This document shows, one piece after another, positions 14,111 through 21,545 of a stretch of 21,604 bases of DNA. Source of the stretch: an uncultured Mailhella sp. (GTDB lineage: Bacteria > Desulfobacterota > Desulfovibrionia > Desulfovibrionales > Desulfovibrionaceae). Position 1 is the stretch's first letter. The number at the start of each line of letters is the position of its first letter. The stretch is from assembly GCF_905187505.1 (NCBI RefSeq), contig NZ_CAJJIC010000035.1, positions 1 to 21,604 of the forward strand, in the 5' to 3' direction. The translations under genes were made by a program, and so were the position numbers. Under the pieces are notes generated by a model. The model was given only the letters and a program-made list of their open reading frames with translations, made no database searches and was not told the origin of the DNA.

Positions 14111-15262
14111 ATGTCATCCATTCAGGCTACCCGTATGCTCACCCCGGGCCCCACGCCCATTCCAGACCGTGTCCGTCTGGCCATGGCCGCTCCGCTGCTT
14201 CATCACCGCAAGGATGCGTTCAAGACCATTCTGGCCGAAAACCAGGTCATGCTGAAGAGCCTCTTCTGCACGGAGTCTCCCGTTCTTCCTCTGGCCTGCT
14301 CCGGCACCGGCGGCATGACCGCCGCGGCCTTCAATCTGTTCGAACCCGGAGAAAAGGTGCTCGTGGCCACGGCAGGTCACTTCGGCAACCGCTGGGTGGA
14401 CATCGTAACCCAGCGCGGTCTTGAGCCCGTCGTGCTGCGCAAGGAGCCCGGCACCTCCTTCGATCCCGAGGAAATCCGCGCCATGCTCGATCATGACCCC
14501 GCCATACGCGGCGTGTTCATGCAGATTTCCGAAACCTCCACCGGCGTGCTGCACCCCGTGCAGAAAGTGGCGGCCGTCACCCGCGAACGAAACGTGCTTC
14601 TCGTGGCCGACGGCATTTCCGCCGTTTCCATCTCGCCCGTGCGCATGGACGAATGGGGCATAGACTGCCTCATCACCGGCTCGCAGAAGGGACTCATGCT
14701 TCCGCCCGGACTGGCCTTCGTGGCGCTTTCTCCCCGCGCATGGAAACGCGCCTCCGAGGTGCGCCCCCAGTGCTACTATTTCGACCTTACGGCGGAACGG
14801 GCAAGCTGCGAAAAAAATCAGACGCACTACACCTCGCCCATCAGTCTGCTCGTGGGGCTTCACGAAGCGCTCACCATGCTGCAGGAAATGGGCATGGACA
14901 ACGTTTTCAAAAAACAGTGGGCCCTCACGCAGATGGCGAGAACCGGCATTGCCGCCATGGGCATGGAACTCTTCGTCAAAGAAGAAGGCCGCTATACCTG
15001 GGGACTGACCAGCGTGCGCATGCCCGACGATCTGCCCGCCGGTCCCGTCGTCGCCAGGGCCTTCAAGGAATGCGGCGTCATTCTCACGGCCGGGCAGGGC
15101 AATCTCAAGGACAAGGTGCTCCGCCTCGCCCACATGGGCTGGATAGACTGGGGCGACCTTGCCGCCGGTCTGCATGCCCTGGCATGGAGTCTGCCGGAAA
15201 AACCGTCGGGAGACTATCTGGAAAAGGCGCTCGACGCCTATCACAAGGCTCTCGGCGAATAA
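14111..15262 (+). CDS. Class V PLP-dependent aminotransferase (alanine/serine-glyoxylate aminotransferase family)
   Basis: 383 aa. It begins MLTPGPTPIPDRVRLAMAAPLLHHR, the usual opening of alanine-glyoxylate / serine-pyruvate type enzymes. SGTGGM (64-69) binds the PLP phosphate, ADGISAVS gives the PLP-stacking Asp167, and TGSQKGLMLPPG gives the Schiff-base Lys193. These enzymes move an amino group between Ala, Ser or similar donors and glyoxylate or pyruvate; the exact substrate is unknown. The ATG has GAGG nine bases upstream. A weak promoter (TTGCCG at 14019, TATACC at 14040, 15-bp spacer) is possible. It is monocistronic, convergent with the sigma-54 regulator. It is not taurine-pyruvate aminotransferase, a class III enzyme, so a link to the neighbouring sulfonate genes is unsupported. 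Confidence 0.92.
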   Translation: MSSIQATRMLTPGPTPIPDRVRLAMAAPLLHHRKDAFKTILAENQVMLKSLFCTESPVLPLACSGTGGMTAAAFNLFEPGEKVLVATAGHFGNRWVDIVTQRGLEPVVLRKEPGTSFDPEEIRAMLDHDPAIRGVFMQISETSTGVLHPVQKVAAVTRERNVLLVADGISAVSISPVRMDEWGIDCLITGSQKGLMLPPGLAFVALSPRAWKRASEVRPQCYYFDLTAERASCEKNQTHYTSPISLLVGLHEALTMLQEMGMDNVFKKQWALTQMARTGIAAMGMELFVKEEGRYTWGLTSVRMPDDLPAGPVVARAFKECGVILTAGQGNLKDKVLRLAHMGWIDWGDLAAGLHALAWSLPEKPSGDYLEKALDAYHKALGE

Positions 15263-15285
15263 CGGCCGAAAAGTCCGCACGCTCG

Positions 15286-15317
15286 AAGGACCGGCCCGCC
15301 CCTGCGGACCGGTCCTT
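15286..15317. terminator. Bidirectional terminator-like hairpin
   Basis: AAGGACCGG (15286-15294) pairs perfectly with CCGGTCCTT (15309-15317), and CCGC/GCGG pair inside. It lies between convergent genes (aminotransferase stop 15262, regulator stop 15414). The T-runs are short on both sides, so efficiency is uncertain. Confidence 0.55.
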
Positions 15318-15413
15318 CTCATGCGCAAGAGGTCTGGAAACGGCCTGAAACGTCTCCTCCGGGGCACGCCGGAAACGACCGTGTCACGGCGGAAAACGCG
15401 CAGTCCGCCCAGC

Positions 15414-16877
15414 TCACAGCACCTTCAGCCCGTGCCTCTCCAGTTCCCTGATCTTGCGGAACATGGTGCTTCTGTCCATGCGGAGCATCCTTGACGCCGC
15501 CGTCATGTTGCCGGAACAGCGCGCTATGGCAGCCCGCAGCATCCGACATTCCATTTCACGCATGATGTCGTGGTAATCCCTGCCCTCAAAATCAAACTCC
15601 GTTTCCGAAGGGGACGGTTCCCGCGGACGGACCGCGCGACGGATGGGCAGATTGTCCGCCTTCACCACGTTTTTCGGACAGGTGACCACGGCCTCCTGCA
15701 TCATGCTCCTGAGCTCCCGCACGTTGCCCGGCCAGTCATAGGAGAGGAGCAGCTCTTCCACATCGTCCCCCATGGTGACGGCTCTGTTGTACTTTCTGGA
15801 AAAGTACCGGAGGAAAAACTGAGCGAGCGGCATGATGTCGTCCTTTCGCCTGCGCAGCGGAGGAACATTCAGCACCGCTATCTTCAGCCGATAGTAAAGA
15901 TCGCTGCGGAACTCGCCTTTTGCCACGGCCTTTTCCAGATCCTTGTTGGTGGCGGCAATCACGCGCACGTCCACCTTTTTCGGCGTGTTCGAGCCCACCC
16001 TGACGATGACTCCGTCCTGCAGAAAACGCAGAAGCCTTGTCTGAAGCGCCAGGGGCAGTTCGCCAATTTCATCGAAGAACACGGTTCCTCCGGCGGCCGC
16101 CTCGATGAGTCCTATGCGACCGCTCCGGCTCGCTCCGGAAAAGGCCCCGCCTATGTAGCCGAACAGCTCCGATTCTATGAGGCTGGGAGCAATGCTTCCG
16201 CAGTCCACCTTGATGAACGGCTTTTCGGCTCTGCGGCTCATGGCGTGAATGCGCTGCGCCATGACGTCCTTGCCCACGCCGGTTTCTCCGAGAACGAGGA
16301 TGGAAATGTCCGTTTGCGCCATGATGCGGGCCTTGGAAAGAAAAGCCTCCATGGCGGGACTGAAAATAAAGTTGCTTCCGTCCTCGGCGCCCTGGAGACA
16401 GGAATTGCTGGCAAGACGGACCAGCGTGTTCAGAAGGTCCCGTTGATGCGCCAGCTTGTTTTCCATGTCCACGATGGTGCTGATGTCACGAATGAAGGTG
16501 ATGCACATGACCACCCTGCCGTCACTATCGACAATGGGAAAACCGTCCAGCGACAGGTGTCGGCCGTTGGAAAGCGTCTGAATCTTGGAAACGGGTTTTC
16601 CGCTGCTGACGACCTCGGGATTGACCGCAACATCGAACACTCCTTCCGCCACGATGCTCGTGGCCTTGCGCCCCACCATCCACTTTCTGGAAAAGCCGCT
16701 CAGCTCCTCATACTTTTTATTGACGAACAGACACGTGGAGTCCGCATCGCTTATCCAGATGCCGTCCTGAAAAACGTCCAAAGCCTGTTCCATATATTCA
16801 AGAAGCACGGAATCCATGAGCAACCCGACATGAGGATAAAAGGTTCTGCCAGCCCGAACATTCTGCAATAAATTCAT
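15414..16877 (-). CDS. Sigma-54-dependent transcriptional activator (PAS - AAA+ - Fis HTH), probable regulator of islAB
   Basis: 487 aa. A PAS sensor domain (about 25-140; ALDVFQDGIWISDADSTCLFVNKKYEELSGFS) is followed by an AAA+ sigma-54 interaction domain (about 170-400) with Walker A GETGVGKD (197-204) and Walker B GTVFFDEIG (264-272). A Fis-type helix-turn-helix ends the protein (457-480; TAASRMLRMDRSTMFRKIREL). The sigma-54 contact loop reads GAFSGA (244-249) instead of GAFTGA, and is preceded by Gly-Tyr-Ile-Gly where Gly-Tyr-Glu-Lys is usual. The protein would bind enhancer sites and use ATP to open sigma-54 promoters. The only strong -24/-12 site I see in the window is upstream of islA. 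The start at 16877 has a weak GAGAG; ATG at residue 21 is an alternative. A PAS signal, perhaps a sulfonate or redox cue, is inference. Confidence 0.93.
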   Translation of the reverse strand: MNLLQNVRAGRTFYPHVGLLMDSVLLEYMEQALDVFQDGIWISDADSTCLFVNKKYEELSGFSRKWMVGRKATSIVAEGVFDVAVNPEVVSSGKPVSKIQTLSNGRHLSLDGFPIVDSDGRVVMCITFIRDISTIVDMENKLAHQRDLLNTLVRLASNSCLQGAEDGSNFIFSPAMEAFLSKARIMAQTDISILVLGETGVGKDVMAQRIHAMSRRAEKPFIKVDCGSIAPSLIESELFGYIGGAFSGASRSGRIGLIEAAAGGTVFFDEIGELPLALQTRLLRFLQDGVIVRVGSNTPKKVDVRVIAATNKDLEKAVAKGEFRSDLYYRLKIAVLNVPPLRRRKDDIMPLAQFFLRYFSRKYNRAVTMGDDVEELLLSYDWPGNVRELRSMMQEAVVTCPKNVVKADNLPIRRAVRPREPSPSETEFDFEGRDYHDIMREMECRMLRAAIARCSGNMTAASRMLRMDRSTMFRKIRELERHGLKVL

Positions 16878-17213
16878 TTATCTCTCAACCGGCGCTCACG
16901 CACGCGTCCGCCGGACTCCCGGCGGGAGGGAGCGCCGCGGGACACGGAAGCGGACGAAAAAAACGATCCTGCGCCTTCAGGCACACGACGGACGTCTTTC
17001 CACACGACCTTCGCCGCAGGGAGGAAGAAAACCGCGATCACGCCGGACAACCATGGACATCACGGTGCCGATGCCGGTTCCGCATATGGGCGGTCTTTCC
17101 GGCACATCACCGCCCCTGTCGGAAAATCCGTACATGGAACCCGTCATGACGCAGCGGCTCCCCCCGCATCCCAAACGCGGCCGCAGGCCCCGCAGCGGGC
17201 CCTGAACTCTTTT

Positions 17214-17244
17214 CTCATGCCGTTTTCCCCGGTCTCGGCATGAG
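17214..17244. repeat. Perfect 9-bp inverted repeat between islB and the regulator gene
   Basis: CTCATGCCG (17214-17222) and CGGCATGAG (17236-17244) are exact complements with centres 22 bp apart, about two helical turns. No T-run follows on either strand, so it is more like an operator or an mRNA hairpin than an intrinsic terminator. The whole stretch 16878-17304 holds no confident gene. A 24-codon minus-strand frame (17218-17144) with a CxxC motif starts inside the repeat. Confidence 0.5.
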
Positions 17245-17304
17245 GCGGCAACAAAAGCCGACAGGCATTCTCCTTCCCTATGCTTTGCTGCCGCGCCAAC
17301 GACG

Positions 17305-18234
17305 CTACTTCGCACCACGCTCCTCATCCACGATGGCCTGCACGCGCCCGGCCGCTCCGGCAGAAAGGGAAACGTCTCCCATGGGATATTCCCGGGCAAG
17401 AAACGTGTATTTCTGGGCCCCGAGGCGATGATAGGGCAAAGCCTCATAGGAAACGTTGGCGTACCCCTTGAGAAGTCGTCCTATGGCTCGGGCCGTGTCG
17501 TCATCGTCGTTGAACCCGGGAACGACGGGGGTGCGCACCAGCACGGGCTTGTCGGGAAAGCAGTTCAGAAGCTTCGTCAGATTGGAAAGAATGAGCTCAT
17601 TGCCCACGCCCGTGCCCTGTCTGTGTTTTTCGGCGTCGGCATGCTTGACGTCGAACAGAATGCAGCCGAGCAGAGGAACGGCCTCTTCCAGCGTTTCCCA
17701 CGGCACGAAGCCGCAGGTTTCAACGGCCGTTCTTATGCGCCGTCTGCGGGCCTCGCGCAGAAGCGCCATCACGAACCGCTTCTGAAACAGCGGCTCGCCG
17801 CCGGAAACAGTCATGCCCCCGCCTGAACGCGAGTAAAAAAGCGCATCCTGAGCAACGACGTCGAGCACGTCTTCCACGGTGCGTTCCCGGCCGTAAACGA
17901 TCAGACTCCGTGCAGGACAGGCCCCGGCGCAGTCGAAAGTCCTGCAGTCGGCGCAACGGTCGCAGTCGATGACGATCGATCCTCTTTCCTCACGTATGGC
18001 TCCCTGCGCGCAGGCCGGAATGCAGAATCCGCACTTGTCCGGTGAAATGCAGCGGCCGGGGTTGAACGCCATCTGCGGCTGCGTTCTCTGCGATTCGGGA
18101 TTGCTGCACCATCGGCACTTCAGAGGACAGCCCTTGGCGAACACTATGGTACGGATGCCCGGCCCGTCGTGCACGGAATATTTCTGGATGTTGAACACCT
18201 GGCCGGTAACTTTTCTGTCCTCAAACGTACTCAT
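17305..18234 (-). CDS. islB: Glycyl-radical enzyme activating protein, isethionate sulfite-lyase activase
   Basis: 309 aa radical SAM enzyme. The cluster motif CxxxCxxC is at Cys36, Cys40 and Cys43 (GCPLKCRWC), after NIQKYSVHDGPGIRTIVFAKG, the usual activase opening. An inserted ferredoxin-like domain (about 60-112) holds two further Cys groups, C62/C68/C71/C75 and C91/C94/C97/C102/C106, as in activases of the longer type. The SAM-binding MTVSGGEPLFQ follows. It would abstract hydrogen from the glycine of IslA (Gly812) to form the radical, acting only without oxygen. ATG at 18234 has GAGG seven bases upstream. It lies 180 nt after islA on the same strand, with a stable hairpin between, which may keep the activase less abundant than its target. 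Confidence 0.94.
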   Translation of the reverse strand: MSTFEDRKVTGQVFNIQKYSVHDGPGIRTIVFAKGCPLKCRWCSNPESQRTQPQMAFNPGRCISPDKCGFCIPACAQGAIREERGSIVIDCDRCADCRTFDCAGACPARSLIVYGRERTVEDVLDVVAQDALFYSRSGGGMTVSGGEPLFQKRFVMALLREARRRRIRTAVETCGFVPWETLEEAVPLLGCILFDVKHADAEKHRQGTGVGNELILSNLTKLLNCFPDKPVLVRTPVVPGFNDDDDTARAIGRLLKGYANVSYEALPYHRLGAQKYTFLAREYPMGDVSLSAGAAGRVQAIVDEERGAK

Positions 18235-18360
18235 GACGACCTCGTGCGCATGGCGGAAAAAATTTTTTGTCTCTGCATGAAACTCCAGGCGATGTCCCGA
18301 AACCGGCCCCGACAGGCCCCGGACGACACGGAACGCTCCATGCAGCAGCCCTCACCGGAA

Positions 18361-18392
18361 CCGGCCTCTCCCCGGCAGGGAGGAGAAGCCGG
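18361..18392 (-). promoter_or_regulatory. 13-bp RNA hairpin between islA and islB
   Basis: On the minus-strand transcript, bases 18392-18380 pair with 18373-18361 around a CCUGCC loop, an uninterrupted 13-bp stem including two G-U pairs. On the plus strand the same two positions would be C/A mismatches, so the structure fits the islAB RNA specifically. It begins 22 nt after the islA stop, with no T-run after it. It may protect the islA 3' end or reduce readthrough into islB. Confidence 0.6.
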
Positions 18393-18414
18393 AAGAACGT
18401 CGAAGCTCCGCATG

Positions 18415-20928
18415 CTACAGATCGTCGTGGTCGGCACGGGCGATCAGATCATTCTGCAGATCGGGCGAGAGATCCACGAAGTAGGCGCTGTAACCGGCCA
18501 CGCGGACAATGAGGTTGCGATACTTCTCCGGCTCCTTCTGGGCCGCGATGAGCGTTTCCTGATTGAGCACGTTGAACTGAATGTGCCACAGCTTGAGATC
18601 GCACCAGGTCCGGATGAACTGAATGAGCTTTTCAGTGCCGGCATCGCCTTCCACCGTCCTGGGCGTGAACTTGATGTTCAGAAGACGCGCGGCGCGTTCG
18701 CGTCGATTGTAGTTCTTGGTCATGTGGTTGGACATGAGCACGGCGGTGGGGCCGTTCACGTCCGCGCCGTGAGAGGCAGAGGCGCCGTCGGAAAGCGGGA
18801 ACCAGTCGACACGCCCGTTGGGCGTGGCGCCGACCACCTTGCCGAACGGAACGTGAGAGGTGAAGGGCACGTAGCGCAGGTCATTGAAGATGCCCATTTC
18901 TTCCGAGTACTTCCTGGAGAACTCCACGGAAATGCGGTCGAGCTCCCGGCCGATGGCGTCGGCATAGGGATCGTTGTTGCCGTAGCAGGGACAGTTCTTC
19001 ACGAGCTGCCGCACGGCTTCATAGCCCTGATAGTCATGGTCGACGGCTTCCATGAGCTGATCCATGGTGAGACGCTTTTCCTCAAACACCAGCTTCTTGA
19101 CGGCCACAAGAGAATCGATGACCGTGCCGAAACCCATGAACTCGAAGTAGCCGAGGTTGATGCCTCCGGGGATGAGGCGGGAATGCAGATCGAGGCAGTG
19201 CTTCATGCACAGATCGTGCATGGCGGAGCCCATGGGCTGGGCAAAGTGCTCGGCGCGCACTCTGGTGACGATGTACTGCTGAATGAAGGCCGTGCGCAGG
19301 AGCAGAAGGTGCTGCGCCTTATAGGCTTCCCACATGTCATTCCAGGTCCTGAACGTACGGGGATCGGGAGTCTCGACGCCGAGTTGCTCGTCGCCGTATT
19401 TCTTCATTCTGCCTCTGCGCAGTGACATTTCCAGAGCCGCGGCAAAATTGATGTACGCGCCGCCGGAAGTGTAGGTGTCGCAGTTGGGCATGCGGCATTC
19501 GGTGCAGCCGGAAACGGCATAGTCCAGTGCCTCTTCAAAGGTGGCGCCCTTGGACACGTACAAAGGCACCACTTCCTCGTCGTTGCACAGCTTGGGAAAG
19601 CCGGAGCCGTACTTGATGGTTTCGGCCACGTCCCAGAGATATTCCTCGGGAGAAAGGGCGTGCACGCGGGCGGCGAGGTCGGGATAGTGCAAAGGAAACT
19701 CTCTTTTTGAACGCAGGAAGAGATGGGTGAGTTCGTTGGTGGCGTCACGGCCGTCGGGGGTCTGTCCCCCGATGGTCACGGCTTCCCAGTGCGCATAGCC
19801 TTCGTTGAAGGCTCCGCCCTGGGGAGAGATATACATGTCGATGAATTCGGCCATGCCCACCCACATGCATTCCAGAAGTTCCATGGCCTTCTCTTCGGTA
19901 AGAACGCCTTCTTCCATGTCCTTCTTGTAATAGGGATAAAAATACTGGTCCATGCGGCCGTTGGAAATGGTGGTGCCGGTCTTCTGTTCGAGGCGGGAGA
20001 ACATCTGCACGAACCACTGAGACTGCACGGCCTCATAGAAGCTGGTCGCAGGTTCGGCAGGCACCTTGTCCGCGATTTCGGCCATCTTCAGAAGCTCCGC
20101 CCTGCGCACGGGATCAACGGTGGCGGCGGCCACTTCACGGGCCCTGGCCGCGTAGCGTCGGGCCCACAGCACGATGGCGTCGGACACGATGATGACGGCT
20201 TCGAGGAAAGGACGCCTGTCGACCTGATCCACGGGGCTGGAAGGATCAAGGGCGGCCAGCCTGGCTTCTGCCTCGGCCCTGATGCCGTTGAAACCGCGCT
20301 TCAGAATCTTTTCGTAGTCATGCACCCACTGGATCGAGGACCGGAAGGAAGAAGTTTCGTTCACCACAAAGCGGGAAATGAGCCCTTCGGGATCGCAGTA
20401 GGTGAGCTTGTGCACCTCGGGCGGAAGAGCATGGTTCAGGGCCTCGTGATAGGTCCTGCCCTTCCAGTAGGGGGCAATCTGCTCCATGACTATCCTGGCG
20501 TCTTCGGGACTGATGACGGCCGGAGACTGCTGTCTGGAGGGCAGATCGCGCACGGCGATGTCGAGGAAGTCGCCGTCGAGTTCGGGATACAGAATGCCGT
20601 AGCGGCCGAGTTTGGCGCCGGCGCGGCCGAGCAGAAGCTGTCCGTCCTCGACTTCCACGGTCATGTTTCTGGCGATGTGCATGAGTGCTCTGGCCCAGCG
20701 CAGGACAAGGGGCTGACCTTCGGTTTCCTGCATGGACCGGGTGAAATACAGGGCACGTTCCACGTCGATGACGGGAGTCTGACCTTCAAATCTGGCGATG
20801 AGATCGAACACGCGGGCATGCGTGCCGTAGTATTTGTCCTTCCTGCCCTTCTGCTCGTCAAAAATGCGCCGCTCCTGCGGAGAATGGCATTCACAGGCTT
20901 CGGGGTTGAGCATTTCAATGGCACTCAT
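18415..20928 (-). CDS. islA: Isethionate sulfite-lyase (glycyl radical enzyme)
   Basis: 837 aa. It cleaves the C-S bond of isethionate to acetaldehyde and sulfite, anaerobically. The glycyl-radical motif RVAGYSAYF places the radical at Gly812; the thiyl-radical site GCTECR has Cys475 and Glu477. From memory, Bilophila IslA uses Arg189, Gln193, Trp374, Cys468, Glu470, Arg678, Phe682 and Gly805. All eight are found here at a constant offset of +7 (Arg196, Gln200, Trp381, Cys475, Glu477, Arg685, Phe689, Gly812). This argues for isethionate over choline, glycerol or dihydroxypropanesulfonate lyases. The start at 20928 follows AAGGAG; the frame stays open upstream to 21186 but without a binding site. 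It is first in an islA-islB unit under a sigma-54 promoter. Confidence 0.93.
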   Translation of the reverse strand: MSAIEMLNPEACECHSPQERRIFDEQKGRKDKYYGTHARVFDLIARFEGQTPVIDVERALYFTRSMQETEGQPLVLRWARALMHIARNMTVEVEDGQLLLGRAGAKLGRYGILYPELDGDFLDIAVRDLPSRQQSPAVISPEDARIVMEQIAPYWKGRTYHEALNHALPPEVHKLTYCDPEGLISRFVVNETSSFRSSIQWVHDYEKILKRGFNGIRAEAEARLAALDPSSPVDQVDRRPFLEAVIIVSDAIVLWARRYAARAREVAAATVDPVRRAELLKMAEIADKVPAEPATSFYEAVQSQWFVQMFSRLEQKTGTTISNGRMDQYFYPYYKKDMEEGVLTEEKAMELLECMWVGMAEFIDMYISPQGGAFNEGYAHWEAVTIGGQTPDGRDATNELTHLFLRSKREFPLHYPDLAARVHALSPEEYLWDVAETIKYGSGFPKLCNDEEVVPLYVSKGATFEEALDYAVSGCTECRMPNCDTYTSGGAYINFAAALEMSLRRGRMKKYGDEQLGVETPDPRTFRTWNDMWEAYKAQHLLLLRTAFIQQYIVTRVRAEHFAQPMGSAMHDLCMKHCLDLHSRLIPGGINLGYFEFMGFGTVIDSLVAVKKLVFEEKRLTMDQLMEAVDHDYQGYEAVRQLVKNCPCYGNNDPYADAIGRELDRISVEFSRKYSEEMGIFNDLRYVPFTSHVPFGKVVGATPNGRVDWFPLSDGASASHGADVNGPTAVLMSNHMTKNYNRRERAARLLNIKFTPRTVEGDAGTEKLIQFIRTWCDLKLWHIQFNVLNQETLIAAQKEPEKYRNLIVRVAGYSAYFVDLSPDLQNDLIARADHDDL

Positions 20929-21206
20929 GACTGAACTCCTTGATGGTTCGTTTCGGACCGGATGCTTCAGACTCCGGTTCCGGGAGCCGCAGCTCCTGAA
21001 CAGGTTGAAATTCATACGACGCGTCACGGGCTCCAGCGTTCTGCCGGTCCGCCCCTGCATCAGGAGTCCCGCAAAAAATCCGCCGATGCCGGAAACCGTC
21101 CGCAGGCCGACGCCTCTGCAGACTCCGCCCTCCTTCATGGCGTCACACGTCCGTTTTGACACTTTCAGCGCAATGCGTTCAAGCACGTCTTTTCTGCTCG
21201 CGCGCC
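20929..21206 (-). promoter_or_regulatory. Predicted 278-nt 5' leader of islA
   Basis: If transcription starts about 12 bases past the -12 element, the leader spans 21206-20929. It is GC-rich, holds no recognised riboswitch, and has no stop codon in the islA frame after 21186. The AAGGAG directly before the ATG at 20928 is the only good Shine-Dalgarno near that frame. I see no independent gene in it. Confidence 0.4.
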
Positions 21207-21216
21207 CTTTTCGATA

Positions 21217-21232
21217 AGCAAGAACCGTGCCA
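21217..21232 (-). promoter_or_regulatory. Sigma-54 (-24/-12) promoter of islA
   Basis: On the minus strand the sequence is TGGCACGGTTCTTGCT. It matches the consensus TGGCACG-N4-TTGCW at every defined base, with exactly ten bases between the invariant GG and GC. It points toward islA, and a sigma-54 activator gene lies in the same cluster. The predicted transcription start is near 21206. Confidence 0.92.
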
Positions 21233-21410
21233 AGATGAAAAATTCGTGATTTTTATAAAAATATTATTTAATTACAATATATTATGAATATTCCGTTCTC
21301 CGTGGCAGCAGCCGGGACACCTTCCTGAACAAGGACGCCATTTTCGACAAATTAATAAATTATCCAAGTATGTTACGTTTATTTTGTGAAAATTTTATTT
21401 TTTAATGACA

Positions 21411-21430
21411 CCTATGCTTTTATGCATAAT
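21411..21430. promoter_or_regulatory. Candidate activator-binding (enhancer) site 1
   Basis: CCTATGC-N6-GCATAAT is an inverted repeat with its centre about 214 bp upstream of the predicted islA transcription start. The half-sites CTATGC/GCATA(A) recur in the site at 21526-21545. Position and dyad form fit a Fis-type HTH dimer of the sigma-54 activator. Confidence 0.5.
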
Positions 21431-21525
21431 ATGTAAAAAAGCACAGTCGTTATATGCTCCGCTGATTCAACCTCTTGTTTTTTATACAACTTTATGACTA
21501 TGACATTATTATTTTTCTTCTTTGC

Positions 21526-21545
21526 CCTATGCATGAACGCATAGG
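21526..21545. promoter_or_regulatory. Candidate activator-binding (enhancer) site 2
   Basis: CCTATGC (21526-21532) and GCATAGG (21539-21545) form a perfect 7-bp inverted repeat with a 6-bp spacer. It begins exactly 115 bp from site 1, about eleven helical turns, so both face the same side of the DNA. The stretch 21240-21604 is otherwise AT-rich, with no confident gene. Confidence 0.55.

Noticed and set aside
14111..15262. Taurine-pyruvate aminotransferase feeding the isethionate pathway
   Set aside because: The gene is a class V enzyme on the opposite strand, separated by a terminator-like hairpin; taurine-pyruvate aminotransferase is class III.
14114..16871. Long frames opposite the aminotransferase (14114-15367 minus) and the sigma-54 regulator (15570-16871 plus)
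   Set aside because: They have shadow composition and no recognisable domain, and the opposite strand encodes well-defined enzymes.
17214..17244. Inverted repeat as the islB intrinsic terminator
   Set aside because: The stem is good but no T-run follows on the minus strand, and the 13-nt loop is long.
18415..20928. Annotation as pyruvate formate-lyase, choline TMA-lyase or dihydroxypropanesulfonate lyase
   Set aside because: All eight recalled IslA active-site positions match at one constant offset. HpsG remains the nearest alternative and needs an alignment to exclude fully.
18169..20934. Long plus-strand frames opposite islA (18169-19425 and 19723-20934)
   Set aside because: These are antisense shadows of a high-GC gene; islA on the minus strand carries all the catalytic motifs.
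20929..21186. 86-residue N-terminal extension of IslA
   Set aside because: The frame is open but the only good Shine-Dalgarno (AAGGAG) is before the ATG at 20928, and the protein from there fits known IslA length and numbering.
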